Below, one piece after another: positions 47,266 through 59,899 of a stretch of DNA of 64,000 bases. Origin of the DNA: Sternotherus odoratus. Lineage: Eukaryota > Chordata > Testudines > Kinosternidae. Position 1 is the stretch's first letter. Each line of letters opens with the position of its first letter. The notes beneath the pieces were generated by a model. That model was not told the DNA's origin. It saw only the letters and a list, made by a program, of their open reading frames with translations, and searched no databases. The translations under genes were made by a program, and so were the position numbers. The DNA lies in contig JAVMKO010000001.1 in NCBI GenBank assembly GCA_032164245.1, forward strand, positions 82,953,892 through 83,017,891, in the 5' to 3' direction.

Positions 47266-48282
47266 AGTATTCTTCTATCACAAGTAGCAAATAGATACTC
47301 TCCCAAATTTTTGTTTTGCAAGCCAGGTAAACAGCCAAGGTAATTTTGTTCATACAAGCCAATATTACTGTTGAATGCTGACTTGAAGTCATTTGCCAAA
47401 GCGACAGTTATGTGTATTAAAAGAATTAAAAACTCAAGGCCAGATCATCCCTCTGATTTTAGTTTTGGAGACTACAAAGTAGGAGGACAAACCTTCTGAG
47501 ATTGGCATTCTGTATTCATTCTTCATATGGATTTTCACGTCAAGGCATGATCTGACTCAGCAATATTTAAAGACTACTTGATTTTACACTATTGAGTTTC
47601 AATGTTATTAATTTGAGCAAAGTCTTTCCATGTATAATCTTATTCCCGTGTGAATATTGGAGAAGATTTGCTCATCACAAACCTTGAGGGAGCCTTTCAT
47701 TTGCTTGATTGGACATAGGATGTTCTAGCTATTGGGCAAAATGGGGTTTGTCTCAAGGTTCATAAATGGTTTGTTACTCCCAAAGCATGTTTGAATAAGT
47801 AACAAACAAAACTTGAACAGGCCTAATTGACAGCATCTTGATGAGAAACTGAGTGAATTCTGGAGATACAGTCAGGAGTTGAGTAGTAACAACCCCAATA
47901 CATGGTCAAGACTGCACAGTGGTGGTATGGACCCATACACAGAGATGCTTAGCTTCTCTGTGTCCCCCCTCCCATTGCTGATTCTCACAATTTTATTGCA
48001 AGCTTTGCAATAGTTGGTGTTTTTCTTCGAGCCCAATCTCTTGGTGTCAGATGATACCTGAGACTTTTAGCGTGCATCTAAAAGAAAAGAGAGAGTAGAT
48101 TTTTAGCCCTCAAGGTTGCAGAGAAAAGTTTGATAATGGGACTCCATTAAAGCTCAGAAACTTGAAGGCAAATGAAAAGAGACCAACATTTATCATTTTT
48201 AAAATCTCTTGATTGGGGAGGGGAGGGGGCTTGACTGATTTTCGAACACTTGGGTTTGCCAATGCTGCACTCAGACACTCAT
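47266..48282. other. Intron sequence, nothing recognised
   Basis: AT-rich. No exon or repeat family is identified. Confidence 0.5.
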
Positions 48283-48392
48283 TCAGGAAAGCACTTAACC
48301 ATCTGCTTAATTCTCATTGAGGGCAATGGGATTTAAGCATATGCCTAAAGTTAAGTAAGCTTTTAAGTGCTTTTCTGAATGAGAGAGCGAGC
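48283..48392. mobile_element. Palindromic MITE (AAAGCACTTAA type)
   Basis: ATTCAGGAAAGCACTTAACC is mirrored by TTTTAAGTGCTTTTCTGAAT around a TTGAGGGCAATGGGATT centre. It is followed by a GAGCGAGCGAGAGAGA simple repeat to about 48413. Confidence 0.75.
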
Positions 48393-48879
48393 GAGCGAGA
48401 GAGAGAACGAGAACTCTCCACATTTCTCCAAATGCCTATTATTGTAGGATTTAGGTACTAGCAATCTAGGAAAACTTCCTTCATCAAAAGTGCTGTAAAG
48501 AGATGAACGAGAGTCCATATAGTACAAGGAGAGCCAAATTACCTGAACAGTACTAAGGGTGGTGATAAGTACCTGTCTGTGTTAGCTGCTGTCCCTTAAC
48601 TTCCCTTGAAAAAATGTCCAGCTGCCTGCCCGCTCTTCTCTGTCACGCCTCCCTCCAAACTCTCAAAATATACACACGCGTGTGATTGGGATATAATAGG
48701 ACCCCAAACTGAAATTTTAATTATGCACATTGTAATCATGCAATTTAATATATATATTCTTTTCAAGAGACTTACTGAATACTGAAGTACATTTGTAATT
48801 TTGTATTTATAAGCTCTGTATTTACAGAATTATAGGGGTTTAAGAGAAGAGTGATGACGATAAGGAATATGTTAAAACT
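48393..48879. other. GA simple repeat, then intron sequence with nothing recognised
   Basis: The GA-rich tract ends near 48413. The rest is AT-rich with no exon or repeat identified. Confidence 0.5.
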
Positions 48880-49070
48880 CTCTCATATGTAGAGAGATTG
48901 AAAAGATTGGGACTTTTCATCTTAGAAAGGAGATAAGACAGAACATATTATAAGTATATGTAATTATGAATGGTAGAGAGAAGGCATATTGGGAGCTTCT
49001 CTTCTTCCTTTTTCATACCATAAGAACAAGGGGACATTCAATGAAATTAAAACTGATGAACTATTGGCTG
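48880..49070 (+). mobile_element. CR1/L3-like LINE fragment (ORF2 C-terminal region, decayed)
   Basis: GAGAGATTGAAAAGATTGGG, CTTAGAAAGGAGATAAGACA, ATTATGAATGGTAGAGAGAA and AAGAACAAGGGGACATTCAA parallel the CR1 segment upstream of the 3' UTR. The reading frame is destroyed. Confidence 0.7.
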
Positions 49071-50304
49071 CAAGAGAACCCAGAAATCCTGACTCTCAGT
49101 CTTATATTCTGACTTCAGACTATACTCTTCATAACAGAGTTGTATTCTAAGGGAAGGGTAAGAAAACCTATCCAAACTATAGATATATTTGAAAGAACTG
49201 TGTTTAAATGCTAACTAGACAAATGAGAATTTCAGATTCTTTGATTTTCTCTTGTCAATATATTCCCTTGAGACCACTTTTTCATTTTAGCTTTTGCTTG
49301 GCCTTCAGTAATCTCTTGCATACACCTTCTGAAGATGTATTAAACTCACCCATGCCATATTAGACTTGTACACAGATGAGTATAATCTGTATAGTGGCAA
49401 TAAGAAACTAAGAAAACATTTATTGTTTTATTCCAGTTTATTAAGTACGTATCCAGTGTTACAAGATATTTCTATAAGGAATAAAGCATACAAAACAAAA
49501 TTTTACATGCAAATTGATCTCTCCTATTAAAAAGATAAATAAATCCTGATCCTCAAACCACTCGGCAAGAGCTTTTCATAGATCTTTAAAAAAAAAAAAA
49601 ATCTTTCCCTTCAAGCTATTCACTCCTCACTCAACCAAGTAAAACCCGGGAAAACGGATAGACTCTGTAGCATGCCTAAAAGGCATAATGGTTAAGAACA
49701 AATTGATATAATATCTTAGGACGCAGTGGACAGACAAATAGTAGCAGGAAATCTCTGATTCCAAGGCTCCAGATTCAACATGAATTATCTATCCACTTCT
49801 TTGAAGAGCCTTGGCGCTAATACTTTATTTCCAGTATAAACTTCTTGGACATTTGCTCCAAAACAACGTTAATCCTCATTACAGTCGTCCAAGTGCTAAC
49901 TGAAAATGTAGCTTGAAGCTCATGGTAACATCTGATGTTCTGTAATAATGCACCAAGACACTTCTGAAACCCTTATAAATTGTTTTAATTTGCCATAAAT
50001 TCTTTTCCATTATGTAAAAGTGTAGACTTAACAAAGGGGCTGTCCTCTATATGCTTTTGGTCACATCCAGCTTTAGTGAAATGTTCTTCTAAATCTCTTG
50101 CCAGTACTATGATTATACAGATAGGAGTGAAGGGAATTTCCTATCTTTGGAATTCTCCATGATATAGATAGCTTGACTTTGAACAAAAATAGAGACAGAT
50201 TTGTTTACTTGGCGTTAGTAATACCTAAGCAATATGGAAGCATTAAGTGGAGGTAATGTCTTCTAAATCGTGGATGTGATATCACACCCATTAACCACAA
50301 GGTG
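49071..50304. other. Intron sequence, nothing recognised
   Basis: AT-rich with an A14 run near 49590. No exon or repeat family is identified. Confidence 0.5.
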
Positions 50305-50392
50305 TCAGGTCCTTAACTGGTGTGAATTGACATAGATTCATTGACTTCAGTGGAGCTATGCTGATTTACTCCAGCTGAGGATTTACCTAAAG
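50305..50392. mobile_element. Palindromic MITE (GGGCCAGA type)
   Basis: CTTAACTGGTGTGAATTGAC is mirrored by GATTTACTCCAGCTGAGGAT around TTCATTGACTTCAGTGGAGC. Same family as 34582-34675. Confidence 0.65.
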
Positions 50393-51579
50393 ATACTCTG
50401 TATGTGTTTTAATGTTGTATGTTGAATCTGAAGTTTCTGACTATAAGATAGAAACTTGCTTTCTGTGTGGAGTGCGTATGCAGCATGAAAGAAGGAGGGG
50501 CAGTGAGTACAGAAACACACAACACCTCAGTCATTGGTTCCTGATGAAGGAAAATGCACTGGTAATGAAAGCTATGAAGCAATAGCACTCTAAGGATGGC
50601 ATTTTTCTTCCTTGATCAAGAAGTGTGGTGTGGTGTATTTTAGTTTTTGTTTTTCTCAAGGTTATTTTCTTTGTGTGAAACCTTTGTTGCAGAATAGTGT
50701 TCTGATTGATCTAAATTTAAGTTATGATTCTGGAGGGGGTTGCATCTTATAGGGAAAGTTACACCCTACAGCTATTATTGCTAGTTTTCTGTGATCTTCG
50801 TTAAGTTTATAGATCACTGAGGTTGGAATTCCGTATACTAGGGTGTTGTTAATATGGAGTAATACCATATGCATGGGGTAGTGTTTTGCTATCATCCTCA
50901 AATTGGGTCAACCCTGTTCCACCTCCCTTGGACTGTTGGGAGTATTCAGACAGGCTGGTGAGCAAATGAGAAAGCTACTGCTTTGTGTGCATATGGGTAA
51001 ATCGGTGCGGGTAAAAAGCATTTGGAGAAGGGGATTTGACTTATTTATGGAGAAAACAAGTCAATAGCTACTTTAGAACTGGATATAAAATATTAGTAAG
51101 CTTTATATTTCTCTGTCATGATTGTGTTGGTCTTTTGCTGCACTTCGCACTTGTCAATGAATTGATTCTCCCCGTCTCTTCATGTTTATGTTGACCAGTC
51201 AGTAGAAACTTTGAACATGTTCACCTACCTTCTTGCTCTGTCTTATTTAATATCCTCCCTTCACATTAACTTTTAGTCTTCCTTCTGTGTTGGTCCATGT
51301 ATCTCTCAAAAAGGAAAGAGGCTTTGGAGTACACCGATTCCATGGATAAGTAGATAGGAGAAGGTTCTTAAGAGAGGGCTGAGAGCAGTGTTTTTATTGA
51401 AACCAACATGCAGTCAAGGGATAATGCTACAAAAACTCTGTTTTCTGCTTTGAACATCAGCCTCTTCTTTTCTTCATTAACTAGGTCAGTGGTTACTCAT
51501 ATACAGTACTTCTAGTAGGAGAATTGGTACATGGAGTGATCCTTGGTGTATTGTCAGGACAGATCCCCCCTCTTGAGAG
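50393..51579. other. Intron sequence, nothing firmly classified
   Basis: A stretch near 50540-50590 (CCTGATGAAGGAAAATGCAC) weakly resembles the tail of a reptile retroelement. Not annotated separately. Confidence 0.45.
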
Positions 51580-51700
51580 TAGGGTTACCAACCCTCCATG
51601 ATTGCCCTGGAATCTCCAGGAATTGAAAATGAATCTTTCATTAAAGATTGTCATGTGATGAAACCTCCGGGAATACATCCAGTCTAAATTGGCAACCCTG
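51580..51700. mobile_element. 121-bp hAT MITE (GGGTTGCCAACC ends)
   Basis: TAGGGTTACCAACCCTCCAT at the left and AAATTGGCAACCCTG at the right are inverted ends. The flanks CTTGAGAG and CATGAGAT agree at 6 of 8. The body has GAATCTCCAGGAATTG and CATGTGATGAAACCTCCGG. Confidence 0.8.
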
Positions 51701-53394
51701 CATGAGATGGGCCGCTCACTGCACCCTGTTATGGAACCTTCTGAAAAGCTCTGACCATTGGGGGTCAAATGGACTTCTGCTTGAGCACTGGAACATTCCC
51801 CGTGAGTTATGAGGTAGTGTGGTTCCCACGTGCTGTCAGTTCTAGCCAACCAGCAGACAGGTAAACTAGAACTCCGTTTAGACCTTCAGCTTGTCAACAT
51901 GTTGGCTGTTTCTCCCCTATAGTTAGGGCTACTTTCTTGTAACTAGTTGAAACTCAGTATAGAAAGTTTTTAAAATAGACAATTCTTGTCCCAGAAGGGA
52001 TCTTTTATTATTATTAATTATTATTATTATTGGGGGGGAGGGGCGGCAGGGGAACTTTGGTTCCAGTTACTACCCTTATGGATGGCAGGTCCAACAATTG
52101 ACAGTTTTGTAAGATGACATTTCTTAGTCTCAGCCTCTAATCGTGGATGATTTAGATGCTTTGGTGAAGGGTACTTACCTGAGCAGTGCTCCATACACCT
52201 TAATTTTACCACCTGATCCGGCAAGGATTTGGAGATTCTGCTGTAGTCCATTCCTATGTAGTGGGTTAATAGACCTTCTGGAGCAGATTCTGTGTTTGAA
52301 TAGACTCCAGGCCTTTCTTCAAAATCCTGACCTCAGGATGCCTTGAAGTATGGGTCTAAGATAAATTTTCAGTGTCAAGAGACTCTGAACTGTTTGGTAG
52401 GCTTTGGTTTTGAAGCATGCTTCCTCCATGTAGAGAAATCAGTATAGGAGGTGGGTAGAAGATGGCGCTATATTTTTTTTCAAAATACCATTTCTCTTGT
52501 AAGAAATCTAGAGGTAGCACATATGGGCAAAGGGCATTTATTTGAATAAGGACCTGCCCTTTCAGAGTTCATCATATTTTATTCCAATTTCTGGCCATCA
52601 TGTTGGATTTATGCCATCATAATTTTTTTATGGCAACAATCTCTCTTTTGACATGGCAAACACTGTCAGATGGCAGCAAACTTTTATAGCTAGGGGACTG
52701 CAGCTTTACTGCGAGATAAAAAGGTGGGTGCCAGGGAGAGAACTCCTGTTTTAACATAAATGATTACCATTTTTTTGAAAATGAAAAAGGAAAAATACTA
52801 GCTAACTGAACAAAGTTTTCTATAGTTACTTTTATTTTAAATCTGGTAAAGTGTGAAAGTCTCACTTAAAGGATGGATGCTCCAAGAACACATCAGTCTT
52901 GAGAGCCAAGGGAAAAGCTTTAAACTAGAAATTGTTCCTTGAACCTATTATTGCAAGTGTGGAAAAGTAGGGAGAATTGCACTGCATTCCTTCAAGCTTT
53001 ATGTTAAAACCAAAACACAGGGTTGGCATGTAGATCGCTTTAACTGTACATTTTCATTTCAGTGAATCTGAAAACAAATGGAAGATTATTGGGATAACAT
53101 TAACAATGACAAATGTATAAGGCAGTAGGGAAAGATTTTTAATGTAGAACGGTTAAATCTAGTTAATTGTGTTGGTTTTATTGTCATAATTCTTAACACT
53201 GCTCAACTGCACTCTTGCTGAATGCCCTCCATAGTCAAGCTGTCATGCCATAATTGCAATTGCTAATAGAAACAGAATACTAAAGTGATTAGTGGTATGT
53301 TATATGCTACACTTTTTATTAGGAGCTGCTCGTACTAGTTGAGAGCTGCCTAGCACTTTGCTGAGCTGATAATCCTTGGCTGAAAATGAAGCAA
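51701..53394. other. Intron sequence with an ATT microsatellite
   Basis: A (TTA)n-type tract followed by a G run lies at about 52003-52045. No exon or other repeat family is identified. Confidence 0.5.
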
Positions 53395-55400
53395 GCTCTC
53401 TTGACACAGTGACACAGTAATAGAAGTGTGGACATCTTTATTAGTAAAGTTTGTGGATGACACACAGATTGTTACGGTAGTAAATAATGAGGAGCACAGG
53501 TTATTGTGACAGAGTGATCCAAATCACCTGGGTTAATGGTCACAATCCAAGAACATGCATTTTAATCCAGCCAAATGTAAAGTAATATACCTGAGAACAA
53601 AAAGATTCAGATTACAGCTGTAGGATGGGAGATTGTCTTTGGAAATAGTGACTCGGAGAAGGAGTAGGGGGCCATTCCTGATAATCATGTCAGCATGAGC
53701 TTTCAGTCCAGGGCTGTGTCAAAAAGGGCTAATACGACCTTCCCACATTGTAGCGAAGTGAAGATTCAGTGGTGGGGCGCCTCCTGTTGGTTGTCTCAGG
53801 AATTAGCTCTTCAGCCTTGGAGCACCTCCTGGTGGCCTGTCTTGCCCCCATCGCTGGCCCCTGTGGCCCTCCCAGACCGCAGTGCCCTTTGCCCTGGGGT
53901 TCTGCCCTAGAAGTACCCACACACTGTCTGGGTCTCCCCTCCCAGGGGAACCCCCATCCTTCTATCTCCCCCTTGCCTCTGTGGCTACTGCCAGTCATCA
54001 TCTAGCCTCCACTCACTGGGGCAGACTGCAGTGTAATGGCCACTCATCATTGACAAGGGATTAGGACATGCTGCCTCTGCCTATTTCCAGGCTGTATCTT
54101 TGCAGCACCAGTACCTCTGTAGGCCTTCACCAAGGTCTGCAGCCTGGGGTTTTACCATACTGGAGTTTCCCAGCTCCTCTTGCCCTTCCCAGCTCCTCTT
54201 GCCCTTCCCCTGCTCTACTTCAGGTACCTTGTTCTCAGGCAGCTAGCCCTTCCCACTCCAGGGTTAGAGTGAGACTCCTGGCCCACAGCCCTTTTATCAG
54301 GGCCAGCTGGGCCCTGATTAGCATGGCCCCAGCTCTGGCTGCTTCCCCAATCAGCCTAGCTTGGCTGATTTTATCCCCTGTTCTCCAGAGGTGGCGCCCC
54401 ACTACACACACATAAAAAAGGGAATATCAAGTAGAAGTAGGGAAATTATCTTGCCTCTGTATGTTAGTAAGACAGTTACTAGAATATGATGTCCAGTTCT
54501 AGTGTGCACACTTAAAGAAGGTTGTGGAAATACTGGAGAGAGCTCAAAGGAGGGACCCAAGAATGATCCAGCAGCTAGAAAACAAGCTTTATGATGTGTA
54601 GTTTAAGGAATTCACCCTATTCTTAATGAAGAGAAGGTTGAGAGTTGACTTGATCACTTTCCATGTATAAGTGGCTAAAGACAAAGAAATCTGCTAGTGG
54701 CAGGCTTTTTAATTCTGCTGACAAAGGCATAACACAATCCAATGGGTGGAAATTGAAGTTATACAAAGTCAACCTTAAATAAGACACAGATTTCTAGCAA
54801 TGAGAATAATTAAACATTGACAGAGGAGGTGGAAAGACTTTAAAACAAGACTCGAGGTCTTTCTAATTAAAAATCCTTCAATCCATCATCTGGGAGAAGT
54901 TCCGTAGCCTGTGTGTGCAGGGATTCAGGCTGGATGGTTGTAACTGGCCTCTCTTGTCTTAGAGTCTGAGTCTGAATCCCCCTGTTCATCCTCTTCCGTC
55001 ATGGCTCACAGGGAGAACAGCATTGCTTACATACCCCTCAGAATGCTCACAACACTTGTTGTTCTGCATTATGATGCTAACTATAATCCAGTCTCAGACT
55101 TCATGTCTTCAGCCTGTTGCCTGCAGGGGTCAGGAAGGAATTTTTCCTCTCAATGCACAATTGTCCAGATGCTGTCTAGATGTTTTGTTCAGCTTCCTTT
55201 GAGGCATTAGGGATTGACCAGAGCTGGAGACAGGACACCAGGTGGGGTGGACATGTGCTTTGAGATGGTACAGAGAATCCTCTTTCATAGATGATTGGCT
55301 GGTATATCTTGTTGACATGCTCAGGGTCAAAGGGATGCAAGATTTGGAATCAAGAAGGAGTTTCCCCACAGGTCAGATTGTCAGGGACCTTGTGTCTTTT
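53395..55400 (+). mobile_element. CR1 LINE interrupted by an LTR
   Basis: The left part (53395-53748) holds degenerate CR1 ORF2 coding motifs: AAGTTTGTGGATGACACACA, TTAATCCAGCCAAATGTAAA, AAAAGGGCTAATACGACC. After the LTR it resumes with GGGAATATCAAGTAGAAGTA and continues through the RT C-terminal region. It ends in the 3' UTR (GGGTCAGGAAGGAATTTTTC, CAGGTCAGATTGTCAGGGAC). Frames are broken throughout. Confidence 0.8.
53749..54416 (-). mobile_element. Solo LTR inserted in CR1
   Basis: On the minus strand it begins TGTAGTGGGGCGCC and ends TCGCTACA. It contains a TATA-like CTGATAAAAGGGC near 54290-54302. CACAT precedes it (53744-53748) and CACACAT follows, consistent with a 5-bp duplication plus a small CA change. 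The CR1 sequence reads across the join once the LTR is removed. No internal retroelement genes are present. Confidence 0.72.
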
Positions 55401-57485
55401 TTTTTAACCTTCCTATGTATGTGTGTACATAGGAGAAGAATGAGCATGGGGACCAAGTTACTCAGTACACATTTGACTGATGGTAGGGAGGGCCCTGATT
55501 AAGTTTGTGTGAGGGGAGAGAGAGAGATGCAGATGAAGTTGTCTATTTCAGGATCCAATGGCTTCTATTTCCACGCCCAGGTGTTTTCAAGCTGATGCAG
55601 TATTGTGGTGATGTTGGCAGTAATCAGGGAGGAAAAAGCCATTCCATTCAAATCCTTCTTCTCAGTTCATGATGTTCAGAAAAAAGAATTCTTTTTTATT
55701 AAATTACTTTTGCTTTGCCTTAGCCCAAAGGTAACTTTTTTTAAAAAAAAGAAAAGAAAAGAAAATCTGGAACAAAATCTATTCAGCTGGGTTTTTATGT
55801 TACATAATCTTTAAAAAACTATAAATATTTTCTCCTTTGAAATTAGTTCAAACTTTATAAAAAAGATTTGAGAATATAGAGGGTCCATTTTCCATTTTCA
55901 TTTACATGTAGTCTTCAGTCAGGAGTTCAGTGTTTGCTAAGTTTGAAAAATGTAGGGCCAGATCTTAGCTGGTTTAAGTGGGCATATTTCTGTCAAATTC
56001 ACTGTTGCAACACTGATATATAAGATTGGAACTATGTTTTGAAATCAGATTTATCAATATTTGAAACCTGACTGTGTGCAGCACATATATTTCCTTAATG
56101 CAATAAGCAAGCATCATTTGCGGTGTTTATGTTTTCGTATTTCTAAAATGTCACTGTCTGTTCCCATCCTTTGCTCTGGGCACCTATCCCATACTTTAAA
56201 ACCACAAAACATGCAAAATATAGCTCATCCGTAAAGAAAGCTCATCCCCTCTTCCTTAGTGAAGAGAGAAAATATATGCCCAGAAGGCTAATAAATCTGT
56301 GCTCTGAAAGACTACACATTGGAGGGAGTTCTAATTCTGAAGACCTCTCACAGAACACTCTGCCAGCAGCTCCCTCCCATTATGACTGACATAATGGGAC
56401 ATATTCAGCCCTCAGATTATACTCACGTAAACCCACTGAAATCAGCAGGGTTGAGTGTGTAGAATGTGGCCCAATGGATTTTTTTCTGCAGCTGTGTAAA
56501 TTCAGCAGCAGATTAAGAGGAATTATTTGGGGGCTGTTTAATTGGACTGTCTTGCTCTGCACCCTGTGCACAGCCTGCCCAATGCGTTCTCCCTTATTTT
56601 CCTTCCATTGCAATCCACAATCTTCTTTTGTAGATAATGATAATAAATTGTTACCACACTCAGTTCAAATGCTGAGTGCAATAATGAAAGGTCTTAAAAT
56701 CTGTTTAAATGACAGTGTCCTTTATCAAGGGTTGGGGTGGACATTTAAAAATCTAGATTGGGTGTTTTATAAAAGAGATGGTATGGCTCAAAGAGGAATT
56801 AACTCAGGGAAGTTCTATGGGCTGTATTATACAGGAGATCAGACTAATGATTACAGTGGTCTCTTCTGGCATTATACTATATGGGAGATTTTAGCTTGTT
56901 AATGTACCACATCCACACCAATCTGATGTTTAGTTCATATTATAAAACCACACTGTATCTGGCGTCGTGCTTAGGAGAGATCCATGGTTGGAGTAGCAGT
57001 GGATGCTGTAGGTCAGGATTAAGATCTAGTGGCCTAGCTGTGAGGGGGAAGCAAACACAGTACCAACATTTGCTGTGTTCAGCCATTGCTCGAACGGTTC
57101 CCAGTGCTGTCTGCCACTCTTACAAGAGTAACACATTTATACACTTTGAATTGACATGATGACAACATAATCAAGGCATAACTCTGCCTTGTTCCTGTGT
57201 ATTTGAAGATTGTAAATGAGATGAAATCTTCTTAAGTGAATATTTTAATAAATAAACTACTGAATTTGAAACTCTGCCATAAGCAAAGTATCTTCACTGC
57301 TATCCATGGGTCATTTGCAAAACTGCTGGTGTGGGTTTTTCATATGACGCATTTACTAGTTGGGAACATTAACACGTCAGCAAGCATGGTGATTTTATAC
57401 TTTGAAAAGCTAGCATTGAAGACTTGAGGAAGCACTCAAAATCTTTGGAAGGTGGGGCTATGATGGAAACTTTTAAAATAGCTCG
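55401..57485. other. Intron sequence, nothing firmly recognised
   Basis: Short AAAAG repeats lie at about 55745-55765, and a weak palindromic MITE-like piece at about 56400-56475 (CCACTGAAATCAGCAGGGTT). No exon is identified. Confidence 0.5.
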
Positions 57486-57576
<91 letters not shown>

Positions 57577-57577
57577 C
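57486..57577. repeat. (CTTT)n microsatellite, about 22 units
   Basis: An uninterrupted CTTT tract of about 91 bp. It yields the lysine/glutamate/arginine-rich frame on the minus strand, which is not a gene. Confidence 0.97.
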
Positions 57578-58212
57578 TTAGATGAAATCTTTCTACATTT
57601 CTTGGGATGATCCATTGCAACTTGGCTTGTCTGCCTTGGAACTTCCCAAACAGCTCCCCTAGCTAGATAAAAGTGTCCAGAATTAGTTGATGTTGTGTTT
57701 GAAAAATGGCAGTCACATATAAAGACAGAATGTTGGCGTTCTTCCGAGTCGGTGTAGTATCATCTATCACAACGTGCATCAGAATGCTCATGGCGGTGCC
57801 TATAGGATGGGATTTTCGAAAGCATTCATGGTTGTCCTTAACTGTGCTGTGCTTGAGAGTTTTACCGCTGACTGAGTGAGAGCAGGGCTAGGCCAGTGCA
57901 GGGTGGTTTGGAAAATCCCGCCCTTCGAGAGAGATGTATGTTTTTACATAGTACCGACGGATAGCCGTGATGCACTCCATGAAAATGGTATAGAATTTTT
58001 GCCATCTCTACACAACAAAGTTACATATACGCTGTACACTGTACTGTGTATACATAAGACTAATGTGAAATGCATCAAAACCCAGGCAAAATTATCTGTA
58101 TTTTTTAGATGAGCATAATCAGCACTCTTCTCATCATGGTAGTACTTCTGGTGGGATGTGTTTCAAAAAAAAAAAAAAAGATGAATTATAACCAGTGTCA
58201 CAATTTCAGGGT
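57578..58212. other. Intron sequence, nothing recognised
   Basis: An A15 run lies near 58166. No exon or repeat family is identified. Confidence 0.5.
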
Positions 58213-58220
58213 AACTGCAT

Positions 58221-59898
58221 CTAGGGTGACCAGATCAGAAGAGTGAAATATCAGGACACATTGGGGAGGAATGAGGGGGGGTTGCAAGTGGAGGGGCGTG
58301 AGCGGCGGGGGGGAGGGGGGGGGGTTGGGACACAACAGGCACAGGCACACAGCCATGACCAGAGCCATGAGAGGGGGCACACAGACCTAGGAAGCTGAAA
58401 AAGGGGTTGTAGAAACCACGGGGCCAGGGGTTAAATATACTATTATTTAGTTTATATATTTAATGAAAATGAATAATCTGATAGTGCTATATTGTTATTG
58501 TTTTTATTTTGCGCCCTCCCCTCCCCCAGACACGCAGGGAAGACCTGATGGCCCTGCATGACTTAGTTTATAAAGGGTGGTGGGTGGCACCCTACGAATG
58601 ACTGGAACTTCGGGGGGAGAGGGCGGCTTTTTTTCCTTGTGCGTGGGGAACAGCAGTGCCAAACTGCCTGTTACTGCACCCGGCTTCGACCTTTGGTCCC
58701 GGCCACACCACGTGCATATAACCATGCCCCCCTGTTTTCCAATTGCGCTTTTGTGCAGCTGTGCCTTGCGTGGTTTTAAACTGTGGGAGGTTTTCTGCGG
58801 CGCGGCGGGGAAGATAGCGGAGGTGCTGGCTTTGTTGGTGGGCAGTTTTAAGGGCTCTCCCCCACCAGCACCCCCCAATGGGCCACCACTGGCTAGCACC
58901 CAAAATCATATAAACCTCCCTCATTGCCCAGCCCCCCCACCCCCCCGTCCCAACCTCCCAGACACTCATCCCATCACACCCTGCTCCCTTCTCTGGCCAC
59001 ATTCACCAGCCCTACTGGGAGGTCTTTGGCTCCTAGGGTGAGAGCAACAAGGGGTCTCCAGACTCTTCAGCCAAAAGGACTAGCTCTGTGGCTCTCAGTG
59101 GCTGGGAAAAGTGCCAGTGGGAGCTGCCGGAGCCTGGAGCAGGGCTTGCAGCCAGGTAAGCATGCAAAGCCCCCTCCCCCAAGAGCCAGAGGGACCTGCC
59201 AGGGGCTGAGGTAGGGAGTCCCAGCGATGCTTACCTGGGGCAGCTCTGTTCTCCTGTCCCAGGAAGTATCCAGCAGACAGGTCCCTCTGGCTCTTGGGGT
59301 CGTCAGGATTGGGGCAGGAGCCGGGTTGCCGGAGATGGGTGGGTGGGGGGTGGGATGCCCCCTCTGCAAGCAGCCCAGTCCCTGCAGCATGCAGCTGCGT
59401 GCTCCACGGCAGAGACCTCTCCGGAGGGGAGGGACCTGGCCATTTAAAAGCTGCCTGGGGCAGTGGGGCTGGAAAAGGTGAGAGGCCAGGTATGGGGGGG
59501 GGGGGGGGAGTGCGCTGCTTGCATGCGCTGGCAGGGGGGGGGGGGAGGCAGAAAGCACTGGCAGAGAGAGACCTGTCCTGACTCTCTGCCTGGGGCAGTG
59601 GCTGTTGGTGGGGCTGATGAGGGGCTGGGTGTGTGTGTGTGTGTGCCCGGGAGCTCTCTGCCTCCTGCCCTCCCTGTCTGCACTTGCAAGCAGAGCTCCC
59701 TTCCCCCGCAGAGTCAGCTGTGTGCTCCTGCTGGCAGGCGAGTGAATCAGCCGCCCTGCCGGCATGAAGCAGTGGCTGCCAGCGCAAGGTCCCGAATATC
59801 GGGACAAAACAGTGTCCCGACCATACCTTCGTCGGGACGCGGGACAAGTCCCTTAAAATCGGGACTGCCCCGATAAAATCGGGACGTCTGGTCACCCT
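58221..59898. mobile_element. 1.68-kb GC-rich non-autonomous hAT element
   Basis: The termini CTAGGGTGACCAGA and TCTGGTCACCCT are inverted. The flanks AACTGCAT (58213-58220) and AACTGCAC (59899-59906) are an 8-bp duplication with one change. The last 120 bp repeat GTCCCGA/ATCGGGAC motifs shared with the 27483-27605 MITE. The interior is GC-rich with G runs (59492-59510, 59535-59548), a TG9-type repeat (59631-59645) and an inverted pair. No transposase is recognisable. Frames of up to 272 codons are compositional. Confidence 0.88.
59153..59297. repeat. Nested inverted pairs inside the 1.68-kb hAT
   Basis: CCAAGAGCCAGAGGGACCTG (59179-59198) is perfectly mirrored at 59278-59297. CCAGGTAAGCAT (59153-59164) is mirrored by ATGCTTACCTGG at 59226-59237. 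The pairs are staggered rather than concentric, so they cannot form one simple hairpin. Confidence 0.85.
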
Positions 59899-59899
59899 A

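Noticed and set aside
57369..57620. A Lys/Glu/Arg-rich 83-codon frame
   Set aside because: Produced by the CTTT microsatellite.
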